A DNA stretch of 15,428 nt from Alphaproteobacteria bacterium (GCA_018820005.1 JAHJOS010000595.1:1-15428); one strand, 5' to 3'. Numbered from the stretch's first letter, positions 1 to 8,109 are shown. The notes: generated by a model from the letters alone, not told the origin. Numbers and translations are program-made.

Positions 1-1116
1 CAGCTGCGATACGATGTCGGCCAGCTTCTCTGCCACCGCGTTGGTATTGTCCTTGAGCGCGCCGAAGGCACCCTCGTAATGACCGGTGACGCGGTGCGTC
101 AGATCCGTATTGGCAATGGCGGAGAGCACGGTGCCAGTCTCGGCCAGGCCATTGACGCTGGCGGCCAGGCCATTGAGCTCGGCATCGCTGAAATCGGTCG
201 GCACGCGCTGGTTGAAATTACCTGCGCTGGCGGCCTTCATCACCGAAGCCAGTTCAGCCTGCAGCAGCGCCATCATGTCAGCCCGTTCCACAATGGCCAG
301 GTTGTGGGCCGCTTCTTCGGCACTGAGGGCTGCGACGCGCTTGGCGTTCTGACGGAACACTTCCACGGCGCGGGCCATGGCCCCGATCTCGTCCTTGGCA
401 TCTGCATTGGGGATTTCAACGTCGAGCTTGCCGTCTGCCAGCTCGCTCATGGTGATGGTCAGCCCGCGCACCGGATTGACGATGCTGCGGCGGCCCACCA
501 GCATGCTGACCGCGACGCCCAGTACGATGCCCACGCCGGCCGAAATAGCCAGGGTCAGCATGGCCGTGAAGGCCGAGCTCTCGGCGGCGTCGCGCATGCT
601 GGCCATCAACTCACCCGAATAGGCGCTATAGACCTTGATGGTGTCCGTCACGACCTGCTGGGCGGCCAGGGTTTCGGCCAGGGCAGCGTCCAGCGCCGCC
701 GGATCGAAGGGCTGCGCAGCAGCCACCTGCAGCATGGTGCCGATTTTGGCGAAATAGGCATCCATCACAGGCTTGACGGCATCGAGTTGGCTCAGTTCGG
801 TGAGATCGGCTGCGGCTTCGATGATGGGGAAGCGGGCCTTCATTTCGGTCATGCGGCGATCGGCCTGGGTGACGAAATCAGCGACCGCTTCGGGCTTGAG
901 CACCAGCTGGTAGGTCATGCGGCTGATGGCAACCACGTCCATGCGCAGGTCCATGGCCTCGCGTGCGGCCACTTCCTTCTGGCCGACTTGGTTCATCACG
1001 GCGCTCAGGGAGCCTAGCTCGCGCCAGGCAATGCCGGCGATGGCTGTGGCGACCACGCCCATCAGCAGGACGGTCAGGATCAGCTTATGCAGAATGGGGA
1101 GGTTCTTGAGCGACAT
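1..1116 (-). CDS. Methyl-accepting chemotaxis protein, C-terminal part missing (window edge)
   Basis: Chemoreceptor: a transmembrane protein that senses a ligand and controls the CheA/CheW kinase. The first 372 residues are present. They begin MSLKNLPILHKL, followed by a membrane helix at about 10-30, a mostly helical periplasmic sensor region to about 180, and a second membrane helix near 185-208. A HAMP domain follows (ELADGKLDVEIP, then KDEIGAMARAVEVFRQNA), then a second HAMP-like stretch (ASAGNFNQRVP) near residue 295. Two HAMP units are common in alphaproteobacterial MCPs. The methylation helices and the CheA-contacting tip lie beyond base 1. The ATG at 1116 gives the usual N-terminus for these proteins, although no strong Shine-Dalgarno is visible. 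The family call is firm; the ligand cannot be inferred. Confidence 0.92.
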   Translation of the reverse strand, partial: MSLKNLPILHKLILTVLLMGVVATAIAGIAWRELGSLSAVMNQVGQKEVAAREAMDLRMDVVAISRMTYQLVLKPEAVADFVTQADRRMTEMKARFPIIEAAADLTELSQLDAVKPVMDAYFAKIGTMLQVAAAQPFDPAALDAALAETLAAQQVVTDTIKVYSAYSGELMASMRDAAESSAFTAMLTLAISAGVGIVLGVAVSMLVGRRSIVNPVRGLTITMSELADGKLDVEIPNADAKDEIGAMARAVEVFRQNAKRVAALSAEEAAHNLAIVERADMMALLQAELASVMKAASAGNFNQRVPTDFSDAELNGLAASVNGLAETGTVLSAIANTDLTHRVTGHYEGAFGALKDNTNAVAEKLADIVSQL

Positions 1117-1379
1117 GGGGCGAAGTTCCGGCGGTCAACTGGGCGTGCGCAGCACGGGGATACTGTCCACTACTAGAGTCATAACTGCTTAAATTTGCAT
1201 GAAATTGCGTCGTCTCTGGCAGTTAAGCATAGCCTTCATGTTGTTTTGCGGGGTCTGAAGCGTTGTTTGCCTTGGGGCATTGGCGAGCATTCGCCGAACG
1301 ATGACTTCGTCGCTGGTGACGTAGTGAAGGGGCGAGCTGTGGCCTATATCAGATCCAACAGAGACTTGAGGAATTCGCC
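1117..1379. promoter_or_regulatory. Divergent intergenic region between the MCP and VOC genes
   Basis: These 263 bases separate two divergent genes and should hold both promoters. No open frame here is convincing. Two interlocking inverted repeats are visible: AACTGC at 1183-1188 with GCAGTT at 1219-1224, and TGCTTAA at 1186-1192 with TTAAGCA at 1223-1229. A short hairpin, GGCGA-gcat-TCGCC, lies at 1282-1295. A TATATC near 1342 could be a -10 element for the VOC gene, but no good -35 accompanies it. The inverted repeats might be an operator; that is inference. Confidence 0.35.
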
Positions 1380-2300
1380 ATGATCGATGCCTCCATTCAG
1401 ACCAATGTCAAAACCGCCCCGCTGATCCCCCTCACCACCAAGCTGGGGCCGGTGCATCTGGCCGTAACGGACCGTGCCAAGGCGCTGGCCATCTGGCAGG
1501 ATGTGGTCGGGCTCGACCTGATTGCCGAGGTCGGCAATGTGCTGACCCTGGGCGCCGGCGGCCTGCCGCTTATCGTGCTGGAAACCGGTGCCATCCGTCC
1601 GGTGGTGCCGCGCAGCATCGGGCTCTACCATGTGGCTATCCATGTGCCCAAGCGCGCCGACCTGGCCCAGATGGCCGTGCGGGCACTGCAGCGCAATGTG
1701 CGCATTTCGCCCACTGACCATCTTGTGAGCGAAGCCATCTATCTGTGGGACCTCGACGGCAACGGCATCGAAATCACCTTCGAGACCCCCTGGCGCGGCA
1801 CGCTGGGTGACCCCGACAAGGGCCAGACCTATGCAGTGACGTCCGAGGGCAAGGCGCATTCGGGCCGCGAGCCGATCGATCTCGATGGCTTGCTGGCCGA
1901 ACTGGGCGACAACCCGACCCTGGCTGCCCGCATGCCCAAAGGCACCCGCATTGGTCACGTCCATGTCCATGTCAATGATCTGGCCCAGGCCATGACCTTT
2001 TATCGGGACGTCATCGGCTTTGCCGGCTTCCTGATGATCCATTCGTTTGGCATGGGCGACGTCGGGCTCGACTACATGCCCCATTCGCTGGCGTTCAACG
2101 TCTGGTCGGGCCCCAATGCCACCCTGCCGCCCGCCGGTTCGGCCGGGCTGCGCTGGTTCACCATTGTCCTACCTGACCAGGGCGTGCTGGACGCCATCCG
2201 CACACGCCTGGCGGCGACCGGCGCCACTCTTGACCAGCTGACCGATGGCATCGAGACGCGTGACCCCTTCGGTAATCGCGTGCAACTGCTGGTCGCCTGA
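1380..2300 (+). CDS. Two-domain VOC (glyoxalase/extradiol dioxygenase-fold) protein, CatE-like
   Basis: A 306-residue protein of the vicinal oxygen chelate superfamily, resembling the two-domain proteins annotated as catechol-2,3-dioxygenase (CatE type). The N-terminal domain (about 22-140) starts with GPVHLAVTD and carries H26, H84 (GLYHVAIHVP) and E131 (DLDGNGIEI), at the positions of the usual two-His-one-Glu metal site. The C-terminal domain (about 190-306) starts GHVHVHVND and keeps H195. It has W259 where the second His would fall and Q302 in place of Glu (DPFGNRVQL). The single metal site is therefore predicted in the first domain. The ATG follows TTGAGGAATTCGCC, a reasonable ribosome binding site. 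The DUF924 gene follows 92 bases downstream on the same strand. The substrate is unknown; a ring-cleavage role is only a family-level guess. Confidence 0.85.
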   Translation: MIDASIQTNVKTAPLIPLTTKLGPVHLAVTDRAKALAIWQDVVGLDLIAEVGNVLTLGAGGLPLIVLETGAIRPVVPRSIGLYHVAIHVPKRADLAQMAVRALQRNVRISPTDHLVSEAIYLWDLDGNGIEITFETPWRGTLGDPDKGQTYAVTSEGKAHSGREPIDLDGLLAELGDNPTLAARMPKGTRIGHVHVHVNDLAQAMTFYRDVIGFAGFLMIHSFGMGDVGLDYMPHSLAFNVWSGPNATLPPAGSAGLRWFTIVLPDQGVLDAIRTRLAATGATLDQLTDGIETRDPFGNRVQLLVA

Positions 2301-2323
2301 GCACGCGGGTTCACAACATTGCT

Positions 2324-2345
2324 CCCGCCAGGCTAGTCTGGTGGG
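2324..2345. other. Hairpin between the VOC and DUF924 genes
   Basis: CCCGCCAG at 2324-2331 pairs with CTGGTGGG at 2338-2345 across a six-base loop, giving eight pairs with one G-U. No T-run follows on either strand, so this is not a clear intrinsic terminator. It could still trim or stabilise the VOC transcript. Confidence 0.4.
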
Positions 2346-2392
2346 GCGTCACGCGCTTCGGCGCGGCGCTATCGGCTTGAGGGAGATCGACC

Positions 2393-2938
2393 ATGCACAC
2401 GCCAGACACCATCTTGGATTTCTGGTTTGTCGAGCATGGCCAGGATGACTGGTTCAGCGGCAACGCGGACTTCGATGCTCTGATCGCCGAGCGGTTCGCC
2501 CAGACTCACCGTCAGGTCGCTGCAGGCGAGGCCTGGCACTGGCGGGCAACGCCCCAGGGGCGGCTGGCCGAGATCATCGTGTTGGACCAGTTCAGCCGCC
2601 AGCTGCACCGGGGCTCTGCCACGGCCTTCGCCCGCGACTGCATGGCGCTCACCCTGGGGCAGGAAGCCATTGCTGCCAAGGCTGATGCTGACTTGAGCAG
2701 CGACCAGCGCATGTTCCTCTATCTGCCGTTCATGCATTCTGAATCGCTGGTGATCCAGGACGAGGGCGTGAAGCTGTTCGCTGCCAATGGCGACGACAAT
2801 GCCCTCGATTTCATGGTCAAGCACCGCGATTGCGTCGCCCGGTTCGGACGCTTCCCCAAGCGCAACGCGGCGCTCGGGCGGGTCAGCACAACAGAAGAGG
2901 CCGACTACATGGCCGAAATCGGCGACCGCATGTTCTAG
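2393..2938 (+). CDS. DUF924 family protein
   Basis: A 181-residue protein, about the usual length for DUF924 (all-helical, TPR-like fold, no established biochemical role). Family hallmarks are ILDFWF at residues 7-12, LDQFSRQLHRG near 64-74, DQRMFLYLPFMHSE near 104-117, and HRDCVARFGRFPKRNAALGR near 143-162. The ATG is preceded by TTGAGGGAGATCGACC, giving a clear GAGGGAG ribosome binding site. The stop TAG overlaps the stop of the convergent kinase gene within one CTAG. I can assign the family but not a function; the final HRD/FGRFPKRN segment is its most conserved part. Confidence 0.9.
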   Translation: MHTPDTILDFWFVEHGQDDWFSGNADFDALIAERFAQTHRQVAAGEAWHWRATPQGRLAEIIVLDQFSRQLHRGSATAFARDCMALTLGQEAIAAKADADLSSDQRMFLYLPFMHSESLVIQDEGVKLFAANGDDNALDFMVKHRDCVARFGRFPKRNAALGRVSTTEEADYMAEIGDRMF

Positions 2939-3858
2939 CCGCGCGCGGCGCTCAGCAGCGCCGGATCGACCAGCGCGCCTTGTTGCCCGATCACCACGCC
3001 AGCCACGGCATGGGCGGCTTCGGCCGCTGCCTGCAACGATTGCCCGGCTAGGCGTGCCGAGAGATAGGCGCCATTGAAGCTGTCACCGGCCCCCGTGGCA
3101 TCGACCACTGTGGCGCCGGGCTTTGGACCAACTTTGACCCGCTCACCGGCCGTGGCGATTACGGCCTCACCCGCCCCATCCTTGACCACGACTTCCTCGA
3201 CCCCCAGCTCGAGGTAGCGGTCCGCGGTGGCGTCGGCGTTGGCATCGCCGAACAGCGGCGCCTCATCTCCATGGGTGGGCAGCACCACATCGCATAGCGT
3301 CGCCACCGCAGTCAGCACTGAGGTCATGACGCGCGGACTGGTCCACAGCGCTGGCCTGATGTTGGTGTCAAAGACGATGCGGGCACCGGCGTCGCGCGCT
3401 CTTACGATAGCGCCCAGCAACCGGCCCCGGGCGCGCGGCGCCAGGATCGCCAGGGTGATGCCCGAGAAATAGATCATGCTGGCGTCCCTGACCGCAGCCT
3501 TGAGCGCGTCCTTGTCATCGGCCAGCAGCTTGGCGGCGGAGGTATCGCGCCAATAGGTGAACTGGCGGTCGCCATCCTGCTGGTGGATCATATAGAGCCC
3601 CGGCCGACGGCCCGGCACGGTGCGGATATGGCTGGTGCCAATGTCATTGGCATCGAGAAAGGCACGGATGTCGGCGGAATATTTGTCCTCGCCCAGACCG
3701 GTGAAATAATCGACCGACCAATCCGCGTCCAGCAGCGCCCGCATGTACCAGGCAGTATTGAGCGTGTCGCCCGCATAGCCGAGACGATAAAGGCGCTCTT
3801 CGCCCCCGCTCATTTCGATCATGCATTCGCCAATGCTCACAAAGCGCTGCTGTGCCAA
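2935..3858 (-). CDS. kdgK: 2-keto-3-deoxygluconate kinase (PfkB/ribokinase family)
   Basis: Cytosolic sugar kinase predicted to phosphorylate 2-dehydro-3-deoxygluconate to KDPG, the last step before aldolase cleavage in hexuronate catabolism. The 307 residues match the family length. The N-terminus RFVSIGECMIEMSGG and the segment GYAGDTLNTAWYMRAL (28-43) are typical of KdgK. The PfkB signature VVDATGAGDSF is at 251-261 with the catalytic Asp at 259. The start is a TTG at 3858. GGAGG lies nine bases upstream, and later ATGs would remove the first beta strand. The gene diverges from the fructuronate reductase family gene, which supports KDG as substrate over other PfkB sugars. Its 3' end overlaps the DUF924 gene by four bases, leaving no room for a separate terminator. 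Confidence 0.85.
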   Translation of the reverse strand: MAQQRFVSIGECMIEMSGGEERLYRLGYAGDTLNTAWYMRALLDADWSVDYFTGLGEDKYSADIRAFLDANDIGTSHIRTVPGRRPGLYMIHQQDGDRQFTYWRDTSAAKLLADDKDALKAAVRDASMIYFSGITLAILAPRARGRLLGAIVRARDAGARIVFDTNIRPALWTSPRVMTSVLTAVATLCDVVLPTHGDEAPLFGDANADATADRYLELGVEEVVVKDGAGEAVIATAGERVKVGPKPGATVVDATGAGDSFNGAYLSARLAGQSLQAAAEAAHAVAGVVIGQQGALVDPALLSAARG

Positions 3859-3984
3859 AATCCTTGCCCTCCGGAACAGGCTTGTTGTCTATGCGGCAAA
3901 AGCCGATTTGGCCACACGCTACTCGCTTCCATACAAGATCGGAAGGCACTATGGTGCGCCCGATTGCATCCGCTGGAGACTGCC
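3859..3984. promoter_or_regulatory. Divergent promoter region of kdgK and the fructuronate reductase gene
   Basis: The 126 bases between two divergent starts. For the rightward gene, a candidate promoter is TTGGCC (3908-3913) and TACAAG (3932-3937) with an 18-base spacer. Both boxes are imperfect. Within it, CTTCC (3926-3930) and GGAAG (3941-3945) form a short inverted repeat that could be a regulator site, and CGGC-AAAA-GCCG lies at 3894-3905. The kdgK ribosome binding site is at the left end and GGAG of the rightward gene is at 3974-3977. No regulator gene is adjacent, so the controlling factor is unknown. Confidence 0.35.
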
Positions 3985-5460
3985 ATGACGCGCCTAAGTG
4001 CTGCCACCCTTGCCAAAGTACCCGCTGGCGTCCGGCTGCCTGACTATGACCGCAGCGCGGTAACCGCTGGCATCGTCCATCTCGGCATTGGCGCTTTTCA
4101 TCGGGCCCACATGGCGGTCTATGTCGATGACCTGCTCAAGGACAATCCAGACTGGGCTATTGTCGGTGCCAGCCTGCGTCGCCCCGATACAAAGGAAGCG
4201 CTGGAGCCGCAGGACGGGCTTTATACCATCGCGGTGCGCGACGCGGCCGGCACTCATCCGCGCGTCATCGGTTCGATCCTCAAGGTGCTCGATGCCAATA
4301 CCCAGCGCGAAGAGCTGCTGGACCTGATGGCTAGCCCGCAGATCCGCATTGTCTCTTTGACCGTGACCGAGAAGGGCTATTGCCACGATCCGGCAACGGG
4401 AAAACTCGATCGAGGCCATCCAGACATCGTGCACGACCTTGCCAATCCCGAAACACCAAGGTCGGCGCCAGGCATGCTGGTCGAAGCGCTCTACCGGCGC
4501 TGGGAAGCTGGCACAGTGCCCTTCACCGTGATGAGTTGCGACAACCTGCCTTCCAACGGGGAGACCACGGCAAGTATCGTTTTCGAGCTGGCGCTGCTGC
4601 GCAATGTCGATTTCAGCGACTGGGTGGCGGAACTGGTCAACTTCCCGTCCACAATGGTCGACAGGATCGTGCCATCAACCACCGATGCCGATCGCGCCAT
4701 GGTCACCGAGTTGCTGGGAATGGAGGATGCTTGGCCGATCATGACCGAGCCTTTTACCCAATGGGTGATTCAGGACAGTTTCGAGTCACGCCCGCCCTTT
4801 GAGAACGTCGGCGCCACCATGACGCGACATGTCGAGCAGTTCGAGCGCATGAAGCTGCGCATGCTCAACGGCAGCCACTCGACCATGGCCTATCTTGGCT
4901 ATCTCGCGGGCTATGAATATGTATCTGACGTCATGGGCGACCCCGATTTCGTCAAATTGATCCATGGGCTGATGACCGAGGAGGCCATGCCGACGCTGAT
5001 TACCTTGCGTAAGGATAATCTGGCCGCCTATCGCGATGAACTGCTCGAGCGCTTCCGCAACCCTGCGCTCAAGCACCGCACCTGGCAGATTGCCATGGAT
5101 GGCAGCCAGAAGCTGCCGCAACGCCTGTTGGGGACGATCCGGGACCGCCTCGCCGCGGGTCAGCCCTTTGAGCGTCTCGCCCTGGGGGTCGCGGCCTGGA
5201 TGCGCTATGTCGTTGGCATCGACGAAAAGGGCGACAACATCGACGTCCGCGATCCGCTGGCGATGCGCATGATGGCCATTGCCGCAGAAGCCGGCGACGA
5301 TGCCGAGGCGCTCTATATCGGCCTGGTCGCGCTGACCGAGATCTTCGGCGGCGATCTGAGCGACAACCAGGCCTTCGGCGATGCCGTAGTCACCCATCTC
5401 GAGAGCCTGTTTGAAATAGGCGTCAAGGCGACTGTGGCAGAGGTGGTCGAGAGCCACTGA
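3985..5460 (+). CDS. uxuB: Fructuronate reductase / mannitol dehydrogenase family oxidoreductase
   Basis: NAD-dependent polyol/hexuronate dehydrogenase of 491 residues, the normal length for UxuB and mannitol 2-dehydrogenase. The Rossmann start VHLGIGAFHRAHMAVYVDD is at 31-49 and SCDNLPSNGE at 184-193. The family catalytic set K-x4-N-x2-H is at K290, N295 and H298 in MKLRMLNGSHS. The reading frame is open further upstream, but the ATG at 3985 has GGAG at 3974-3977 and gives the family N-terminus. Earlier sequence is intergenic and partly antisense to kdgK. The neighbouring KDG kinase favours D-fructuronate reduction to D-mannonate. Mannitol, arabinitol or another polyol cannot be excluded, because specificity in this family is not readable from these motifs. 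Confidence 0.85.
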   Translation: MTRLSAATLAKVPAGVRLPDYDRSAVTAGIVHLGIGAFHRAHMAVYVDDLLKDNPDWAIVGASLRRPDTKEALEPQDGLYTIAVRDAAGTHPRVIGSILKVLDANTQREELLDLMASPQIRIVSLTVTEKGYCHDPATGKLDRGHPDIVHDLANPETPRSAPGMLVEALYRRWEAGTVPFTVMSCDNLPSNGETTASIVFELALLRNVDFSDWVAELVNFPSTMVDRIVPSTTDADRAMVTELLGMEDAWPIMTEPFTQWVIQDSFESRPPFENVGATMTRHVEQFERMKLRMLNGSHSTMAYLGYLAGYEYVSDVMGDPDFVKLIHGLMTEEAMPTLITLRKDNLAAYRDELLERFRNPALKHRTWQIAMDGSQKLPQRLLGTIRDRLAAGQPFERLALGVAAWMRYVVGIDEKGDNIDVRDPLAMRMMAIAAEAGDDAEALYIGLVALTEIFGGDLSDNQAFGDAVVTHLESLFEIGVKATVAEVVESH

Positions 5461-5501
5461 GATCAACCCTCTCCCAAAGAGGGAGGGGATAGACCTTGAT
5501 C
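5461..5501. terminator. Nested hairpin, probable bidirectional terminator
   Basis: The sequence lies between convergent genes. CCTCTCCC and GGGAGGGG form an eight-pair stem with one G-U and loop AAAGA. It is enclosed by GATCAA (5461-5466) and TTGATC (5496-5501). There is no T-run, so termination efficiency is uncertain. CCCTC-type inverted repeats of this kind also occur as extragenic palindromes in alphaproteobacteria. Confidence 0.55.
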
Positions 5502-5512
5502 AAAGTGGCGAT

Positions 5513-6667
5513 CTAGACGCGCCCCTCCATGGCGCGGTCAAAGATTTCCAACGCCCGCGCCTTGGTCAGCTCAATGGGATTGCCGCCTGCAGTGGGGTCG
5601 ACGATGGCCATATCGCCGATGAGATCGCGCTTTGTGCCATCTACCTTGAAGTCAACGAGCGTGTGCGGAACGTTGAGGCGCAATCGCAATGCGATCACGG
5701 CATGCTGGAAAGCCTCGAACGTAGGTGCCATACCCAGGTAGGCGGCCAGTCGTGCGATGCGTGTTTCGATAGCTGGTTTATTGACGGCCAGCACATAGGG
5801 CATGAAGACGGCATTGGTCATGCCATGGTGGGTATCGTAGAGCGCACCCACCGGGTGGCTGAGGGCATGAATGGCACCAAGGCCCTTTTGGAACGCTGTC
5901 GCGCCCATGGCCGCTGCACTCATCATGTGTCCTCGAGCCTCCACGTCGCCCGGGTTGGCCACCACTTTGGGCAGGTTTTCCATGACCAGGCGGATACCTT
6001 CGAGCGCAATGCCATCGGCCATCGGGTGATAGCCAGGCGCGCAATAGGCCTCAAGGCAATGGGCGAGAGCATCCATGCCCGTGCCCACGGTGATCATTGC
6101 CGGCATGCCCACCGTCAGTTCCGGGTCAGCAATGACGATCCGGGGCATCATCAGGGGATGGAAGATGACCTTCTTGGTATGGGTCGTCTCGTCGGTGATG
6201 ACGCCGGCCCGGCCAACTTCCGAACCGGTCCCCGCGGTGGTGGGCACAGCGATAATAGGAAATATCCCCTTGGGGTCGGCGCGGGTCCACCAATCGCCGA
6301 TATCTTCGAAATCCCACATCGGCCGGGTTTGGCCGGCCATGAAGGCGATAACTTTGCCCACGTCGAGCCCGGAGCCGCCGCCAAAGGCGATGACGCCATC
6401 GTGCCCGCCTTCCCGCAGCACCTTGATACCGGCTTCGACATTGGCCGAAATCGGGTTTGGCTTGACGTCGGCGAAGACGCCCACGGCAAACCCGGCATCC
6501 TTGAGCAGGGCGATGGTGTTCTGGGTTACCGGCAGGTTCACCAGCCCAGCATCGGTCACCAGCAGCGGCTTGGTGATACCGACCGATTTGAGCGCCTCTG
6601 GGAGTTCGGCGATGCGACCCGGCCCGAACTTGATGGCGGTAGGGTAGTTCCAGTTGGCTTTGGTCAT
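5513..6667 (-). CDS. Iron-containing (group III) alcohol dehydrogenase
   Basis: Metal-dependent NAD(P) alcohol dehydrogenase of about 384 residues, the usual length. The nucleotide-binding GGGSGLD is at 96-102. Metal ligands match the FucO pattern: D199 and H203 in GTGMDALAHCLEAY, H271 in ALSHPVGA and H281 in DTHHGM. It is the last gene of a five-gene minus-strand run, starting at the end of the aldehyde dehydrogenase gene. I chose the ATG at 6667, five bases after that stop. A TTG at 6676 overlapping the stop as TTGA is an alternative adding three residues. Neither has a strong ribosome binding site, so coupled translation is likely. In context I infer it oxidises the hydroxyl of a gamma-glutamylated amino alcohol to the aldehyde used by its neighbour. 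The substrate is not shown by sequence. Confidence 0.88.
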   Translation of the reverse strand: MTKANWNYPTAIKFGPGRIAELPEALKSVGITKPLLVTDAGLVNLPVTQNTIALLKDAGFAVGVFADVKPNPISANVEAGIKVLREGGHDGVIAFGGGSGLDVGKVIAFMAGQTRPMWDFEDIGDWWTRADPKGIFPIIAVPTTAGTGSEVGRAGVITDETTHTKKVIFHPLMMPRIVIADPELTVGMPAMITVGTGMDALAHCLEAYCAPGYHPMADGIALEGIRLVMENLPKVVANPGDVEARGHMMSAAAMGATAFQKGLGAIHALSHPVGALYDTHHGMTNAVFMPYVLAVNKPAIETRIARLAAYLGMAPTFEAFQHAVIALRLRLNVPHTLVDFKVDGTKRDLIGDMAIVDPTAGGNPIELTKARALEIFDRAMEGRV

Positions 6668-6672
6668 TTCGG

Positions 6673-8055
6673 TCAAACCCGCTTGAAGTGATATGATTTT
6701 GGCTGGGTCAGGTTGGCATAGCCAATTTCGCTGAGGGCCCCACCCTTGCCCGTGTCCTTGACGCCCGTCCAGACCAGCGCCGGATCGAGATAGTCGCAGC
6801 GATTGGCAAATACCGTCCCCGTCGCGATCTGCGCGCCGAGCCGTTCTGCAGCCTCAAGGTCATCGGTCCAGATCGATGCGGTCAGGCCATAGGGGCTGTC
6901 GTTCATCAGGGTAACGGCCTCTGCATCGTCGGCCACCTTCATGATGCCGACGACAGGGCCAAAACTCTCCTCGCGCATCACGCTCATCTGATGGTTGACG
7001 CCAGTCAGCAGCTCGGGCGCCAGATAGGGCGAGCCGGGCTTGTCCAGGTCGTGCCTTATGTTGAGATGCCGCGTCGCGCCGCCCCGCACGGCCTCGTCGG
7101 TCTGCTGGCGCACATGGTCGGCGAAGCTGCCCCGGGCCATGGGGCCAACAATGGTGTCTGGGTCGAGCGGATTGCCCAGCGTCCAGCCCTTGGCGTTCGC
7201 TATGAAGCCTTCAACGAATTCATCATAGACGCTCTCGTGCACATAGATGCGCTCGACGCCGCAGCACGACTGGCCGGAATTGAAGAACGAACCATCCACG
7301 AGATTTTCCACCGCGTTCTCAAGCTTTGCATCGGCCCGCACATAGGCGGGGTCCTTGCCCCCCAGTTCGAGCCCAAGCGTTGCAAATGTGCCCGCAGCCG
7401 CCTTCTCTATCCGCCGGCCACCCTCGACCGATCCGGTAAAGTTGACGTGGTCGATCTCGCCCGATCCAATCAGTTTTTCGGTGTCGGCGTGCCCCAGCAC
7501 CAGGTTCTGGAACAGGCCTGATGGCAGGCCGGCACTCTCGGCGGCCGCAGCGAAGCGCTCGCCGGCCAGCAGCGTCTGGCTGGCGTGCTTGAGAATGACC
7601 GCATTGCCGGCCATCAGCCCGGGGATGATCGAATTGACCGCTGTCAGGAACGGATAGTTCCAGGGCGCTATGACCATCATGGTGCCCAACGGCTCGCGCG
7701 TGATGGAGCGGACAAAGCCCTCTTTGGCTGGCAACTCCTGGCGGGCCAGTGCCGTCGCGGCGAGCGCGATCATATAGCGGCTACGTTCTTCGACTCCCTT
7801 CTTTTCACCACCAAAGCGGATGGGCCGTCCCATCTGCCAGGCCAGTTCAGGCACGATCGCGTCGTTCATGAGCAGGAGTGCATCCACCATGTGCGTGATG
7901 ATCTTGGTCCGCTCGGGTAGGGTGGTCTCGGCCCATGCCCGCCGTGCGCCTTTGGCGCGGATCACCGCTGCCTCGATATCAATTGGCGCTGCCGGCTGCC
8001 GTTCGGCATAGATGCTGCCATCGATGGGGGAGATAATCTTGACAGTCTCGGTCAT
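6673..8055 (-). CDS. NAD(P)-dependent aldehyde dehydrogenase
   Basis: Aldehyde dehydrogenase of 460 residues, slightly shorter than the 480-500 typical of many family members and similar to the succinate-semialdehyde dehydrogenase-like branch. Landmarks are APWNYPF at 130-136 with N133, NFTGSVEGGRRI at 205-216, the general base E230 in LELGGKDPAYV, and catalytic C264 in FFNSGQSCCG, followed by a second Cys. EESFGPVVG is at 362-370. The ATG at 8055 has GAGG eight bases upstream. The 137-base leader contains an inverted repeat. Sitting between the ligase and the alcohol dehydrogenase, it is inferred to oxidise the gamma-glutamyl aldehyde to the acid, by analogy with PuuC. The true substrate is unproven. 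Confidence 0.92.
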   Translation of the reverse strand: MTETVKIISPIDGSIYAERQPAAPIDIEAAVIRAKGARRAWAETTLPERTKIITHMVDALLLMNDAIVPELAWQMGRPIRFGGEKKGVEERSRYMIALAATALARQELPAKEGFVRSITREPLGTMMVIAPWNYPFLTAVNSIIPGLMAGNAVILKHASQTLLAGERFAAAAESAGLPSGLFQNLVLGHADTEKLIGSGEIDHVNFTGSVEGGRRIEKAAAGTFATLGLELGGKDPAYVRADAKLENAVENLVDGSFFNSGQSCCGVERIYVHESVYDEFVEGFIANAKGWTLGNPLDPDTIVGPMARGSFADHVRQQTDEAVRGGATRHLNIRHDLDKPGSPYLAPELLTGVNHQMSVMREESFGPVVGIMKVADDAEAVTLMNDSPYGLTASIWTDDLEAAERLGAQIATGTVFANRCDYLDPALVWTGVKDTGKGGALSEIGYANLTQPKSYHFKRV

Positions 8056-8078
8056 TGAAGTGGCCTCATGTTGTCTCG

Positions 8079-8109
8079 TTCAATCGGCCCCGCTCGCGAC
8101 GCGATTGAA
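8079..8109. promoter_or_regulatory. Inverted repeat in the leader of the aldehyde dehydrogenase gene
   Basis: TTCAATCG at 8079-8086 and CGATTGAA at 8102-8109 form a perfect eight-base inverted repeat with a 15-base spacer, about two helical turns centre to centre. It lies 24-54 bases upstream of the aldehyde dehydrogenase start, inside the 137-base gap after the ligase gene (8056-8192). It could be an operator for an internal promoter or an RNA hairpin tuning downstream expression. A weak promoter-like ATAAT lies further upstream on the minus strand (complement around 8160-8168). Confidence 0.4.

Noticed and set aside
79..1017. Plus-strand open frame over the chemoreceptor
   Set aside because: The minus strand encodes clear membrane helices and HAMP domains; the plus frame shows no family features.
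3583..3984. Upstream extension of the fructuronate reductase frame
   Set aside because: It overlaps the kdgK start and the divergent promoter region; the ATG at 3985 has a ribosome binding site and gives the family length.
5663..6691. Long plus-strand open frame antisense to the iron alcohol dehydrogenase
   Set aside because: It is His- and Gly-rich with no recognisable domain, lies over a gene with complete metal motifs, and is a usual by-product of high GC codon bias.
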